A stretch of DNA of 64,000 nucleotides. Source: JACDAE01 sp963717195 (GTDB lineage: Bacteria > Chloroflexota > Ktedonobacteria > Ktedonobacterales > Ktedonobacteraceae). Positions 35,848 through 45,756 of the stretch are shown piece by piece. Location of the stretch: the NCBI GenBank assembly GCA_963717195.1, contig CAVQVR010000001.1:310001-374000 (forward strand), given 5' to 3'. A program made the position numbers and the translations under genes. Position 1 is the first letter of the stretch; every line of letters begins with the position of its first letter. Under the pieces are notes generated by a model, which saw nothing but the letters and a program-made list of their open reading frames with translations, made no database searches and was not told where the DNA came from.

Positions 35848-37482
35848 TTAAGAAACGGAACTCGTATCTGTATCCGACTCCACACTGGATATATCCTCGT
35901 TGACTTCAGCATGTGGACTATCTTCTGGCCTTCTGTTCTCCTGCGCATTGGACGCATTCTCAACGTCCACGTTTGCTTCTAAGATTGTGGGTCTGTCCTC
36001 CACCTTCGTACCCATTTCTGAGCTTACCTCTTCCGTGCTGGAAATCCGTTCACTTCCTTCTGAATTAACATGCTCAGTTGCAGGAGTAAGAATCATTTGT
36101 CTGCGTGCGTAGTAGATGAACGAGGCAAGAACAACACCAAACAAAACGAAATTACGCAATGTAACGGCAGGATAGAACCACGGAACAAGGGGAACCTGGA
36201 TAATACCAGTATGACCGGGCGCATAGTACGTATAAGGATAGATCAAGGTAGTCAATGCACAGATTGCGACCCAGGACACGATCCAACGCCAATTTGTTCC
36301 ACCCGCATAAGCAACCAGTGGAATAACCCAGATGAGATATTGCGGGCTGAAGACTTTCCCGGTCACCATTACCACCAGCAAGGTTAAAAGCGTTGCCATT
36401 GCCAGATCTATTCTACGTCGCCACTGTAACCAGGCAATGAACACCAGGCCAGCCAGTGCCAGGAAATCCTCCCCATAGGTAACCAGAGTGGTTAAGATAT
36501 GGACAGGTTTCACATTCAGAGAGTGGAAGGTAAATTCAAAGGATAAGGGATGATGCGTTACAAAGGTCGAAAGCCAGAGTAGAGCTGATCCCAGCGACTC
36601 GGCTTGAATTGGACGCGTCTCGAAGTAACTAAGGGGAGAAATAGTTCCCTCCACACTTAACAGGAAAGATACTCCCATCACCAACACACACACGCCAATA
36701 AATGCGGCCAGAGGTTTCCAGCGACTTCAGGTGTTCCATTTTGTATGTGACTCCATCTGTTGCCCCAACAAAAACGGAATCAGCAAAGTAACAGGATAGA
36801 ATTTCAGCAGAAACGCCAGCGCCAGCATCACAAAAGCCCACGTCCAACGTTTCCGCTCCGCCAGGATGACTGCCACCAACGTCAGAAGAGAGGGTACGAG
36901 GTCAAAACGTCCCGCCGCCGTTGCCCAGCCTCCTAGCACCAGTAAAGCAGCACCAGTAATCGCTACCTTTCTCGATTTGAAGCGAACCAACAGGAAATAC
37001 ATGCCACCTGCCAACAGAGCCATAAAAATGGCGAAGGCGACTTGATACAAGTTTTGCGGTGAAAACAGAACAAGCAAAAATGGGATCAAGGTAAGAAGTG
37101 GGTATTCATGAGGAAGCGCTCGAAAGCGCTGAGAGACATTTTGTTGATTCACAAAATTTACAAGGAAATTCGGCGCTCCATACTTGTGCAAATCGGCAGC
37201 AATCTTTGCATTCGTATACGTCTGAGGGTCAGAAATAAAAGTGCATTGATGCCCCGTATAGGATTTCGCCACCTGCACACCGTGCAGGAATACAGAGGCG
37301 TAACACTGGTACTTTGCAACATCAGTACCGGGATTGAAGATCTGCCAGGAGGCTCCACAGTACAGCAGAATGCCCATGGCGATAATAACAACTCCATCAA
37401 GCAAATAAGGATGATTTTCCCTTTTCGCGCCTCCAGAAGCAGTCGTATTGTTGATTACTTGCATTTTAGTATCTGTACTCAT
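35848..37482 (-). pseudogene. GT87-like membrane glycosyltransferase split by an in-frame TGA
   Basis: A polyprenyl-phosphate-sugar-dependent mannosyltransferase type membrane protein (GT87/DUF2029), about 544 codons. The first half (ATG 37482 to TGA 36727-36729) carries GGWATAAGRFDLVPSLLTL and AFLLKFYPVTLLIPFLL. The second half continues in the same frame with further membrane segments and GKVFSPQYLIWVIPLVAY, then an acidic Ser/Glu tail. The only interruption is one TGA between WNT and SRWKP; CGA (Arg) would restore the gene. Either a C-to-T nonsense mutation, an error, or readthrough. An internal ATG 36693 could start the second half alone. Confidence 0.82.
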
Positions 37483-37778
37483 CAATCACATCTCATAAAA
37501 ACAATAAATTACACACAAAGCCATTTGCAAAGAACAGTATAGAGAAGCCCCTTACTGCATGTCAATACTTCTCGAAAAAATCTATACTTTCAGGCGTTGT
37601 AAACATATGCAAATTGCACATAAATATGTAGTGACGCATAAAAAAGGCAGAGTTTTCCTTCTCTCTGTAACTTAGATCTACCTCCTGACGTTTATAACAA
37701 ATACAGAGCAAAATACTTCACACTATAATAGTGTTGATCTTCATTAAAAAACACAGCGTTCAATCAAAAGGAGAAGCT

Positions 37779-38480
37779 ATGCACGTCATACTATCAGCAT
37801 TTCTGGCAACTCGACAGGCTACATTGCTTGCAGGCTTCAATATTCTTCAGTTCTTACAGAATGCACTCTCCATCGCAGGCTATCCAGCAGTAATGCTGTT
37901 TGTGATGATCGAGAGCTCAGGCATCCCCTTCCCTGGTGAGACAATACTGCTACTGGGTTCCTTCTATGCGGCAGTTAATGGCTCGTTGCAGATTCCACTT
38001 GTGATCGCCTTTGCAGCACTGGGTGCTATTATTGGCGATAATATCGGCTATTACATAGGGCGCACCGCTGGTAAAGCAATCGTTGAACGTTATGGTCGCT
38101 ATGTGTTTCTCAAACCAGAGCATATGGAGCGCGCAGAGCAATTCTTCAACAAGCACGGAGATAAAACCGTCTTCTTCGGGCGCTTCGTTGCAGTACTACG
38201 TGCCTGGGCTGCATTCCTGGCAGGCGTCAACCGCATGCATTGGCGCACCTTCTTCATCTACAATGCAGCCGGCGGCATAGTGTGGGCCACACTCTTCGGT
38301 TGCCTGGGCTACTTTGCCGGGCGCACCTTCGGTAACTTCACTCAGGTGGAGCACCTGGCAAATAGGCTAGCATGGATCATAACCGGGATAATCCTGGTTG
38401 TTGGAGCAGTTATTCTCTTCGCTTATTTCACAAGAAGGAACAAAAAACCTTCTGGAGAAGCAAAGGAACGAACGAGATAG
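37779..38480 (+). CDS. DedA-family membrane protein
   Basis: A 233-residue integral membrane protein of the DedA/VTT family, members of which flip undecaprenyl phosphate or phospholipids. Motifs are MLFVMIESSGIPFPGETILLLG, GAIIGDNIGYYIGRTAGK and the key GRFVAVLRAWAAFLAGVNRM with its conserved arginine. ATG 37779 follows AAAGGAGAAG; an upstream in-frame start at 37731 is rejected. The C-terminus is basic. It diverges from the GT87 gene; a role in lipid-carrier recycling for glycosylation is plausible but inferred. Confidence 0.9.
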   Translation: MHVILSAFLATRQATLLAGFNILQFLQNALSIAGYPAVMLFVMIESSGIPFPGETILLLGSFYAAVNGSLQIPLVIAFAALGAIIGDNIGYYIGRTAGKAIVERYGRYVFLKPEHMERAEQFFNKHGDKTVFFGRFVAVLRAWAAFLAGVNRMHWRTFFIYNAAGGIVWATLFGCLGYFAGRTFGNFTQVEHLANRLAWIITGIILVVGAVILFAYFTRRNKKPSGEAKERTR

Positions 38481-38625
38481 GCATCCACATGGATCATCCC
38501 CGTGGAGGCTTCCATTCAGCCTACAGGTCCTGCAATTATATGTCTTCATGCTCATAGTATGCTACAATAATTTATGATTGAACAGGTCGTGTGAACAGGT
38601 CGTGTAAGTAATGCGAGGTATCCTC

Positions 38626-40230
38626 ATGCAAAAATTGGAAGAAGGCCAGAGGTTTAAACGGTATCGAATACAGTATCATTTAGGCAATAGTGGATCAGGC
38701 ACAACCTATGAAGCCGAAGATACACTCCTGCAACGAAAAGTGACTCTCAAGCTGATCCACCCATGGGGAAACCTTCCAGACGCTGCTCGTCGTCAATTCT
38801 TTCGCGAAATGCAAGATATTAGCGCATTTACTCATCCCTATCTCGCAACCATCCTCGACTATGGCGAAGCGGAAGGCCAACTCTATATTGCTCGCCGCTA
38901 TGTCACTCCCGGTTCGTTACTCGGTAGCGAGGGAAGATACTGGTTTAATCCACCTCTGGACGTTAACGATGCCGTTTCTTACACACGTCAACTCGCAGAG
39001 GCACTTCAATCTATCCATAATAATGGCTATTTACATGGAGCCCTGAACTTTACCAATATCCTCGTATCAGCAGGACCACATATCGATAAAAAAGCCGATT
39101 TCGCTCCATTCCTGATCGCAGATGTTGGCACCACACACTTCGTACGACGCTTTGGACGACCACAAACAGCGTTTTTACCCATCACTGCTGCACCTGAACA
39201 ATTTGGCAAGCGCGTAACAGCGGCCAGCGACCAGTATGCACTGGCAGTTATCCTCTACTTCTGGCTCACTGGACGTCCTCCCTTTATAGGTACTCCTGAT
39301 GAGATTGAACAGCTAAAACTTACAGAAACGATCACGACTCTCACTGCCGTCAATCTCAAAGTTCCCCTTGAGCTAGAAGGCGTCATTCGCCGCGCATTAA
39401 GCGTTTACCCTGAAGACCGCTATTCGTCTATCCATGCATTTGCAAATGCGCTACAAGCATCAATTGCACGTACATCTCAGCATTTTCGCGCGACGTTGAT
39501 GCAAGTGGAATCAGAAGAGCTTCCTCAGGCAAGCTCAATCTCTACATTGGAATTTCTTATGCCAGCAGGACAGCAGAAACCAGCACCTGACCAACCTATA
39601 CAACCTGTTCCTCCTGAACCACTACCACAGGTTGTACCGGATGTTCCACAACCACTGCATGAACCTTCACCTGATCCCATTCCTTTATCGATCCCAGAAA
39701 TACCACCTCAACCCCAACCAGAGCCAAAACCCAATCCTGATGCAGCGCCTTTACCTGTACCCGGCCCAGACATTCCCCAACCGCTTCCCGAACCAAAACC
39801 AATACCACCGATTGAACCTGGAAAAGATGCTGTACCAGCGCATCTTGAAGAGACAGAAGCCGATACACAAAACGGAGAGGTACTCTTCCAGGCAAGCGTC
39901 CTTATGACATCACCTTATACTCAAAAACCGCAAGAAATCATCCTGGAGAAGGAAGAAACAACACTTGGACGCGCAGGTTCGAGCGATATCTTACTCGATC
40001 AGGATACCCTTACCTCGCGCCACCACGCTCTGTTAAAGTATGTTGAGAATCACTACGAGATCTATGATCTCAGAAGTGCCAATGGTATTCTTGTCAATGG
40101 ACAAAAGATTCTAGCCGAGACAGGATATGTTCTAAAAGACGGCGATCATATCAACATTGGTGAATATGAACTGACGTTCCTTCTCAAACAAAGTACACTG
40201 TTTCTTGAGCAAGTTCTTCACCGAGCTTGA
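38626..40230 (+). CDS. Pseudokinase with proline-rich linker and C-terminal FHA domain
   Basis: A protein of about 534 residues with a Hanks-type kinase fold (about 10-290), a Pro/Gln/Glu linker (about 310-420) and an FHA phosphothreonine-binding domain (about 440-525: TLGRAGSSDILLDQD, SRHHALL, ANGILVNG). The glycine loop and the Lys of VTLK are kept, but the catalytic loop reads HGALNFTN in place of HRDxKxxN, so the catalytic Asp and Lys are Ala and Asn; DFG reads DVG. It should not phosphorylate. ATG 38626 follows GAGG; ATG 38611 is an alternative. It may be a phospho-dependent scaffold for active kinases such as that at 51658. Confidence 0.85.
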   Translation: MQKLEEGQRFKRYRIQYHLGNSGSGTTYEAEDTLLQRKVTLKLIHPWGNLPDAARRQFFREMQDISAFTHPYLATILDYGEAEGQLYIARRYVTPGSLLGSEGRYWFNPPLDVNDAVSYTRQLAEALQSIHNNGYLHGALNFTNILVSAGPHIDKKADFAPFLIADVGTTHFVRRFGRPQTAFLPITAAPEQFGKRVTAASDQYALAVILYFWLTGRPPFIGTPDEIEQLKLTETITTLTAVNLKVPLELEGVIRRALSVYPEDRYSSIHAFANALQASIARTSQHFRATLMQVESEELPQASSISTLEFLMPAGQQKPAPDQPIQPVPPEPLPQVVPDVPQPLHEPSPDPIPLSIPEIPPQPQPEPKPNPDAAPLPVPGPDIPQPLPEPKPIPPIEPGKDAVPAHLEETEADTQNGEVLFQASVLMTSPYTQKPQEIILEKEETTLGRAGSSDILLDQDTLTSRHHALLKYVENHYEIYDLRSANGILVNGQKILAETGYVLKDGDHINIGEYELTFLLKQSTLFLEQVLHRA

Positions 40231-40551
40231 TATATTGATATGTAACTATCAAACCAGAAACTAGAGCTGGCTCTCGCGCGTCTCTTTTGTGCAGGGAAAG
40301 TCGAAGTATGGCCCTGAAGCAAAAGCTCTATATGTAAGAGTTCACATCTGTTCATTTTTTCTGTTCATTTTTAAATGAAGCACCCCTTCCGGCATAAAGT
40401 AAGAAGCTCATCAAGAACGCATAAGCCCTGACCTATTAGGGTACCCCCATTGACAAATTCCCACATTTGATACTAAGCTGTACACAGATATTAGACAGTT
40501 TAGTCGAAGCAATCTGTATAGTATAGATCCATTAGTAAGGATGAATATAGC
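40231..40551. other. 321-base intergenic region upstream of the TetR gene
   Basis: Contains TTGACA at 40450-40455 with only weak -10 candidates (TACTAA at 40471), and TATAGT near 40519 closer to the gene. GAC-AGTTTA-GTC near 40495 is a short inverted repeat. No RNA gene or open frame of merit. Confidence 0.35.
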
Positions 40552-41370
40552 ATGGCAGAACTCCTCAACAAGGGAAAATGCAAGGGAAGAGAGCGCCTGA
40601 TCCAGGCAGCACGGACGCTGGCCGAGGCACATCCTTTTGACGAGATTACAGTTGAAGAAATCGTCAAAGCGGCGGCACTCTCACGTCCTGCCTTCTATTA
40701 TCACTTTGCAGGTGGCAAAGAAGAGTTGCGCAAGGAATTAGTACGCAGCGGTACTATCAGCGCTATACCGGTTTCTGATACACGCCAGGTGGTACTGGAT
40801 GGGGCATTACGCATCTTCGCACGTGTAGGCATCTCTGCGGCCACACTCGATGACATCGCGGCTGAGGCAGGAGTTACACGCAGTGCACTGAGCTGGCTCT
40901 TTCATAGCAAAGGAGAACTGCTTCAAGCTATTATAGAGCAGCAGGAAGTTCACGCTCAACTACACGCTGCCATCGAACAGATCACCCGAGAAATACAAAC
41001 TGGCACACTCAGTGATGATGAAGAAATTTTACGTCAGGTCGCAGGCGCATTTTATGATTTTTTCACGGACCAGTGCGACCTTACACGCTTGAGCGTACTC
41101 CTGGCGCATACTCATCCTGAAGCTGCCCATCTCATTGCCGAGAAAATCATGCGAGGACGCAAAGGTATTAATGACTATATCAAAACAAGACAGGAAGAGG
41201 GGATCTTTCGCCAGGATATCGATCCAGTGTTGTTTGTACAGGTGCTGGTGATGACGTTCGTTATGCGAGCAGTAGGAAGTGGTCTTAATGACCTCTTTTT
41301 CGCCCATCTCTCGCGCGATGAAATCATTAACCAGATCGTTTCCGTACTTCTTTGTGGCATCAAAAGATGA
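40552..41370 (+). CDS. TetR-family regulator with two tandem HTH domains
   Basis: A 272-residue transcription regulator. The first TetR DNA-binding domain spans about 10-65 (ITVEEIVKAAALSRPAFYYHF). A second complete one follows at about 78-130 (AATLDDIAAEAGVTRSALSWLF, HSKGELLQAIIEQQE). The rest is a single ligand-binding domain (about 135-270). One HTH per subunit is the rule, so the duplication is unusual. AAGGAT precedes ATG 40552. It leads an efflux operon (MFS, HlyD) and probably represses it in a ligand-dependent way. Confidence 0.9.
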   Translation: MAELLNKGKCKGRERLIQAARTLAEAHPFDEITVEEIVKAAALSRPAFYYHFAGGKEELRKELVRSGTISAIPVSDTRQVVLDGALRIFARVGISAATLDDIAAEAGVTRSALSWLFHSKGELLQAIIEQQEVHAQLHAAIEQITREIQTGTLSDDEEILRQVAGAFYDFFTDQCDLTRLSVLLAHTHPEAAHLIAEKIMRGRKGINDYIKTRQEEGIFRQDIDPVLFVQVLVMTFVMRAVGSGLNDLFFAHLSRDEIINQIVSVLLCGIKR

Positions 41371-41403
41371 AAGAAACGACAGAAGCATAGACAGCTGTTC
41401 TCT

Positions 41404-41440
41404 GCTTGCCAGTTTATTTATGAGAATAGAACTGGCAAGC
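41404..41440 (+). promoter_or_regulatory. Perfect 11-bp inverted repeat between TetR and efflux genes
   Basis: GCTTGCCAGTT (41404-41414) and AACTGGCAAGC (41430-41440) flank a 15-bp AT-rich centre, 38 bases before the MFS start. It is a good candidate operator for the upstream TetR protein, or alternatively an mRNA hairpin. No T-run follows. Confidence 0.6.
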
Positions 41441-41478
41441 ATTTCTCAAGTGTCCATCAAAAAAGGAGTCTTCCCGAT

Positions 41479-43113
41479 ATGCAAGTCAATGGACAAGCGA
41501 TAAGCCAGAGTGGAAGATTAAGTTACAAATGGGTTGTGGCAGCAATCGTCATCCTCGGTGTGTTTATGTCCATCCTGGACCAGACAATTGTCAATATAGC
41601 TATTCCACGTTTGCAGACTGCATTCGGTGCCGATATCCATTCGGTGCAATGGGTCTTAACGGCCTATATTCTCACACAGGGCATTATCACACCAACTTCA
41701 GCTTATTTCTCTGAAAGATTCGGAATCAAGCGCTTCTATATCGCCTCACTCGCTGCCTTCACTTTAGGGTCGGTGCTGTGTGGGCTCTCATGGAACCTGC
41801 CAGTCCTGATCTTTTTCCGCATTCTTCAGGGTGCAGGCGGTGCTGCGCTGCTTCCACTCTCAATCACCTTGCTTTTCCGCAAGTTTCCTCCCCAGGAGCG
41901 CGGTACAGCAATGGGTTTCTTTGGTATCCCAACGCTGCTCGCCCCGGCACTTGGGCCTACCCTTGGTGGCTACCTGGTGACCTACGCCAACTGGCAATCC
42001 ATTTTCTTCATCAATCTGCCGATTGGTATTATCGCGATCATCCTGGCAAGTATCTACTTGCACAATTCTCAGCCTGAAACCAGTAAACGCTTCGATTTTC
42101 CAGGCTTCTTCCTCGCGGCCCTTGGGCTGGGAACCGTGTTGTATGCTCTCTCTGACGCCAGTACTGATGGCTGGGGCTCACCCATCGTCCTTAGCTTCCT
42201 GGCGATAGGCATCATCTCACTCGCGATCTTTATAATCCTTGAATTGAGCATTATCCGTCACGAGGGACAGCCACTGCTCGATCTACGCGTCTTTTTGAAT
42301 GGTCCCTTTCGAGCCAGCTCGATAGCCAACGTCTTTGTGACCTTTAGCCTGTTTGGAGGCATCTTCCTCTTCCCGATCTACCTGCAGAATATTCGTAATC
42401 TGAGTGCATTTCAAGCAGGCATAATTCTATTGCCACAGGCATTAGCCTCGATGGTTGCAGTTCTCATTGGTGGTCGCCTGGTAGACCGCCTCGGTGTACG
42501 TGCCGTCGTTATTCCTGGACTGATCATCCTGGCCGTTGCGACATGGCAACTCACTTTCATTACAGCTTACTCGCCCTTTAGTTGGCTCCAACTCATACTG
42601 ATACTGCGCGGGCTGGCGCTTGGAATGTGCATTCAGCCACTCATCGTCGCAAGCCTGGCTGAGATCAGTCCTCGCATGCTGGCCCAGGCTTCCGCAATGA
42701 ACACTGTCACACGTTCCGTGGCCAGTTCGCTGGGTATTGCGGTCCTGGCCACGGAAGTACAGACCCAGAGCCTGGTCCATTTCGCCTATCTCGCTGAGCG
42801 AGTCACCGCAACATCAAAACTTGGCCTGTTGTACCCAGAATTGCAAGCGCTATTTGTTGCACACGGAGCCTCATTAATCAATGCTCAGTCGACCGCATTA
42901 CAAGCTATTGACGGCCTGTTGCAACAACAGGCATATGTGCTTGCCATCCAGAATGCATTTAGCACCACGGTTGTCGTGTGTATCCTGGCGATGATTACGG
43001 TTCTCTTCGTGCGTGGTAGACGCCAACCGGCACGTATTGCAGACAGCCCGGGAAGTCCAGGAGAAGCTCAAGCTGAAGAGGATGAACAAAGACCAATAGT
43101 CTTCGTGGAGTGA
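41479..43113 (+). CDS. MFS multidrug efflux transporter, DHA2 (EmrB/QacA) family
   Basis: A 544-residue proton-driven exporter with about fourteen membrane segments. Family motifs are LDQTIVNIAIPRLQ in the first helix, GIKRFYIASLAAFTLGSVLCGL, FFRILQGAGGAALLP and motif C GPTLGGYLV. The C-terminus is acidic. AAGGAG precedes ATG 41479. It sits between a TetR regulator and an HlyD-type protein, the usual EmrAB-like arrangement. Substrate unknown. Confidence 0.93.
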   Translation: MQVNGQAISQSGRLSYKWVVAAIVILGVFMSILDQTIVNIAIPRLQTAFGADIHSVQWVLTAYILTQGIITPTSAYFSERFGIKRFYIASLAAFTLGSVLCGLSWNLPVLIFFRILQGAGGAALLPLSITLLFRKFPPQERGTAMGFFGIPTLLAPALGPTLGGYLVTYANWQSIFFINLPIGIIAIILASIYLHNSQPETSKRFDFPGFFLAALGLGTVLYALSDASTDGWGSPIVLSFLAIGIISLAIFIILELSIIRHEGQPLLDLRVFLNGPFRASSIANVFVTFSLFGGIFLFPIYLQNIRNLSAFQAGIILLPQALASMVAVLIGGRLVDRLGVRAVVIPGLIILAVATWQLTFITAYSPFSWLQLILILRGLALGMCIQPLIVASLAEISPRMLAQASAMNTVTRSVASSLGIAVLATEVQTQSLVHFAYLAERVTATSKLGLLYPELQALFVAHGASLINAQSTALQAIDGLLQQQAYVLAIQNAFSTTVVVCILAMITVLFVRGRRQPARIADSPGSPGEAQAEEDEQRPIVFVE

Positions 43114-43249
43114 GCGCTCCTTTTCGCCAGGATGAAGCTTTTATGCCTCGCCTGATAGATGCACAGTTAAGAGACCCTCACGTGTCTCTTCCTGTAGGGA
43201 ACTCGCATAAAGTATTTATATTAGAAAATTACGTCAAGGAGATTTACCT

Positions 43250-43921
43250 ATGCGCCGCATAATTCTCGTTCCAGTACTGATTGTGCTCGCCCTGTTCGCT
43301 ATTGCTGGCGGCATCGCTTACCTTTTATACAACAACTACATGTATTACAGCACCGATGATGCTCAGTTAACGGGTAACGTCATCAACATTAATGCGATTG
43401 CGAGCGGGCAGTTGACCAGCTTGAACGTCGCATTAGGAGACAGTGTGACTATTGGGCAAACTATTGCAACCATCACACCTGCTCCGACCATCAGTGCAAC
43501 AGGTGTCCCGATTAAAGTTAAACCAATCGAGATCACCAGCCCGATTAATGGCAAAGTCATACAAACTTCTGCGGTGAGTGGACAGGTCGTCACACCTGGA
43601 CTTGCCCTGGTAGAACTGACTGACTTAAGCTCGATTACGGTGACAGCGTATGTCAATGAGAGCGCAATCAACAACATTAAGGTAGGGCAGGATGTCGACA
43701 TCACCGTCGATGCCTATAGCGATACTAGCTTCACCGGCAAAGTGCAGCAGATCGTTCCAGCCACCGCCAGTATCTTCTCGTTGCTGCCAACTCAGGATTA
43801 CGCCAGCGGCAACTTTACAAAAGTTGGGCAGCGCATCCCGGTTGTTATTACGATTGATGGCAACGGAGGAAAAATTCTTGCTCCGGGTATGAGTGCCACT
43901 ACGACTATCCACATTCATTAA
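43250..43921 (+). CDS. HlyD-type membrane fusion protein
   Basis: A 223-residue EmrA-like protein: a short cytoplasmic start, one membrane helix (about 5-28), then YYSTDDAQLTGNVININAIASG, a lipoyl-like domain interrupted by only a very short spacer instead of the long coiled-coil hairpin, and a beta-barrel domain (ITVDAYSDTSFTGKVQQI). The short form suits a cell without a typical outer-membrane TolC, as expected in monoderm-like Chloroflexota. It pairs with the MFS exporter upstream. Confidence 0.88.
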   Translation: MRRIILVPVLIVLALFAIAGGIAYLLYNNYMYYSTDDAQLTGNVININAIASGQLTSLNVALGDSVTIGQTIATITPAPTISATGVPIKVKPIEITSPINGKVIQTSAVSGQVVTPGLALVELTDLSSITVTAYVNESAINNIKVGQDVDITVDAYSDTSFTGKVQQIVPATASIFSLLPTQDYASGNFTKVGQRIPVVITIDGNGGKILAPGMSATTTIHIH

Positions 43922-43986
43922 AGCGATAGAGGGAGGAGTACAAGCAAAACAAAGAACCTTCTCCCTCTCCATGAAAGGAGCGAGAT

Positions 43987-44403
43987 GTGAATCCGTTAGT
44001 TGCAGGAGGATTGCTCATTCTCGGCATACTCTTCCTTGTTGTGCTCGTTTTTGTTCTACGCAGCGAACCAGACACAAAAGAGAGCACCAGTGTACCTCCA
44101 CAGGTATCCACTGAACAAGAAGAGCCGAAAACCCGTAGCACTGCTGATGAAACCCCATTCACAATAGAGACTCAATTCACTCCCGACGAGGACACACTAT
44201 CAGTTACAGAAAATCAAGCTGTAAGTGAGTGGTATCCATTGGCAGATGGGCAATTCTACGAACTGGTGAAAGAGCTACGTAGTATGCGCAGCCAGGCCCA
44301 GGAGCTAGAACACCGCTTGAGTACTCTCATCGATGTGGTCCAAAGAGTCGAGCAGGCCCAGAACGGTCGTTTCCCTGTCGAGGACCAGGCTTCATCAGAC
44401 TAA
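43987..44403 (+). CDS. Small single-pass membrane protein with C-terminal coiled coil
   Basis: A 138-residue protein starting at GTG 43987 after AAAGGAG. One membrane helix (about 5-24) is followed by an acidic Ser/Thr/Glu linker and a C-terminal helix likely to form a coiled coil (FYELVKELRSMRSQAQELEHR). It is the last gene of the TetR-MFS-HlyD operon. Not a recognised family; it may assist the exporter, but this is inference from position. Confidence 0.65.
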   Translation: MNPLVAGGLLILGILFLVVLVFVLRSEPDTKESTSVPPQVSTEQEEPKTRSTADETPFTIETQFTPDEDTLSVTENQAVSEWYPLADGQFYELVKELRSMRSQAQELEHRLSTLIDVVQRVEQAQNGRFPVEDQASSD

Positions 44404-44476
44404 ATCGCGTTTGCCCGGGTAAAGCTCGTATCGATGCGATCCCTATTGAAATTGAATAAAGCCCATTGAAAATAAA

Positions 44477-45748
44477 TTATCTCTCAGTTATAGCATGCCC
44501 AGGCCCACCCGCCGCATGACAGATATCAATAGTTGCCTGCCGACCAGTACGCTCTGGATAATATTTTTCAACGGCCTGACTCAAAGGCTCTATCGCCTCG
44601 TTATGGACCAGGTTGATAGTACAACCGCCAAAACCACCGCCAAGCATGCGTGCACCCAGAACGCCTTCAATCGAATGAGCGATCTCTACCAGCGTATCCA
44701 GTTCAAAACAACTGACCTGGTACTCATCGCGCAATCCCTCATGACCACGCCAGAGAATAGGCCCGACAGCCTCAATATCATCGTTCTCTAACGCTGCAGC
44801 CACCTGGAAGACACGCTCATCCTCAGCAATGACATACCCGGCACGTTTACGTAAAATCTCGGGCAAGTACTCTTTATAGCGTTCAAATTGTGCGGACGAA
44901 ATATCTCTCAATGCTTCAATCTGCCGTGCCCTCTCCGGGTCATCTTGCGCAACCAGGTCACGCAGAAGCTTCGTGGCCTCTTCACACTGGTGCCGTCGCT
45001 CATTATAGGCTGAGGAAGCCAGTTCGCGCCGCACATTGGTGTCAATAACCATAAGAGAGATGCCGGGAGTGCCAAAGGGTATGTAACGATACTCATAGGA
45101 GCGACAATCGAGCAGTGCTGCCTTTCCCGGTCGTCCAATACACGATGCGGCCTGGTCAAGAATACCAGATCTCAGGCCGGAAGCTGCATGCTCAGCACGC
45201 TGGCATACCGCTGCTACCTGCATAGGGGTAAGGGTCGCGCCATCGTTGCCAATGGTGAATTTGCCATTCGAGAACAATGAACAGGCTTCGGCAGTCCCAA
45301 CCTCCAGCGATGCCGATGAACTCATCCCGCTCCCCAATGGCACATCTCCTCCAACAACGGCGTCAAAACCACGCAACTGTATCCCTTCACGCTTTAATTC
45401 GCTAGCTACCCCCAGAATGTAGCGTGCCCAGCCAGGTAAACCTGTTCGTTGTGCATTAAACGTCTCAGGCAACCCCTCAAGGGAAAACTGCGCTGACTCC
45501 TCGAAATGTTGTGACCAGAGACATACTATTTGATCGCTGCGCCTACGACCCGCAAATACAGCTACGCGATCAACAGCAGCAGGCAAGACAAAACCATCAT
45601 TGTAGTCCGTATGCTCACCGATGATATTAACACGTCCAGGTGCCCACGCAGCCCCTACCGGACCAGCATATATCGTCTGATCGTTAAAGACTACAGGAAA
45701 TTTTTCTAATGCAGCCCTGGCAGGTTTTGGAAACATCTTAGTACCCAT
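44477..45748 (-). CDS. galK: Galactokinase
   Basis: A GHMP-family kinase of about 423 residues phosphorylating galactose at C1 in the Leloir pathway. Signatures are GRVNIIGEHTDYNDGFVLP, the ATP-binding DVPLGSGMSSSASLEV and the C-terminal ARMLGGGFGGCTINLV. ATG 45748 lies 8 bases after the galT stop with GAGAGG upstream; the in-frame extension to 45838 overlaps galT and is rejected. It is longer than E. coli GalK by about 40 residues. Confidence 0.94.
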   Translation of the reverse strand: MGTKMFPKPARAALEKFPVVFNDQTIYAGPVGAAWAPGRVNIIGEHTDYNDGFVLPAAVDRVAVFAGRRRSDQIVCLWSQHFEESAQFSLEGLPETFNAQRTGLPGWARYILGVASELKREGIQLRGFDAVVGGDVPLGSGMSSSASLEVGTAEACSLFSNGKFTIGNDGATLTPMQVAAVCQRAEHAASGLRSGILDQAASCIGRPGKAALLDCRSYEYRYIPFGTPGISLMVIDTNVRRELASSAYNERRHQCEEATKLLRDLVAQDDPERARQIEALRDISSAQFERYKEYLPEILRKRAGYVIAEDERVFQVAAALENDDIEAVGPILWRGHEGLRDEYQVSCFELDTLVEIAHSIEGVLGARMLGGGFGGCTINLVHNEAIEPLSQAVEKYYPERTGRQATIDICHAAGGPGHAITER

Positions 45749-45756
45749 AAAATTTT

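Noticed and set aside
36727..36729. TGA as selenocysteine in the GT87 gene
   Set aside because: No selenocysteine is expected at this membrane-loop position, and no SECIS-like context is apparent.
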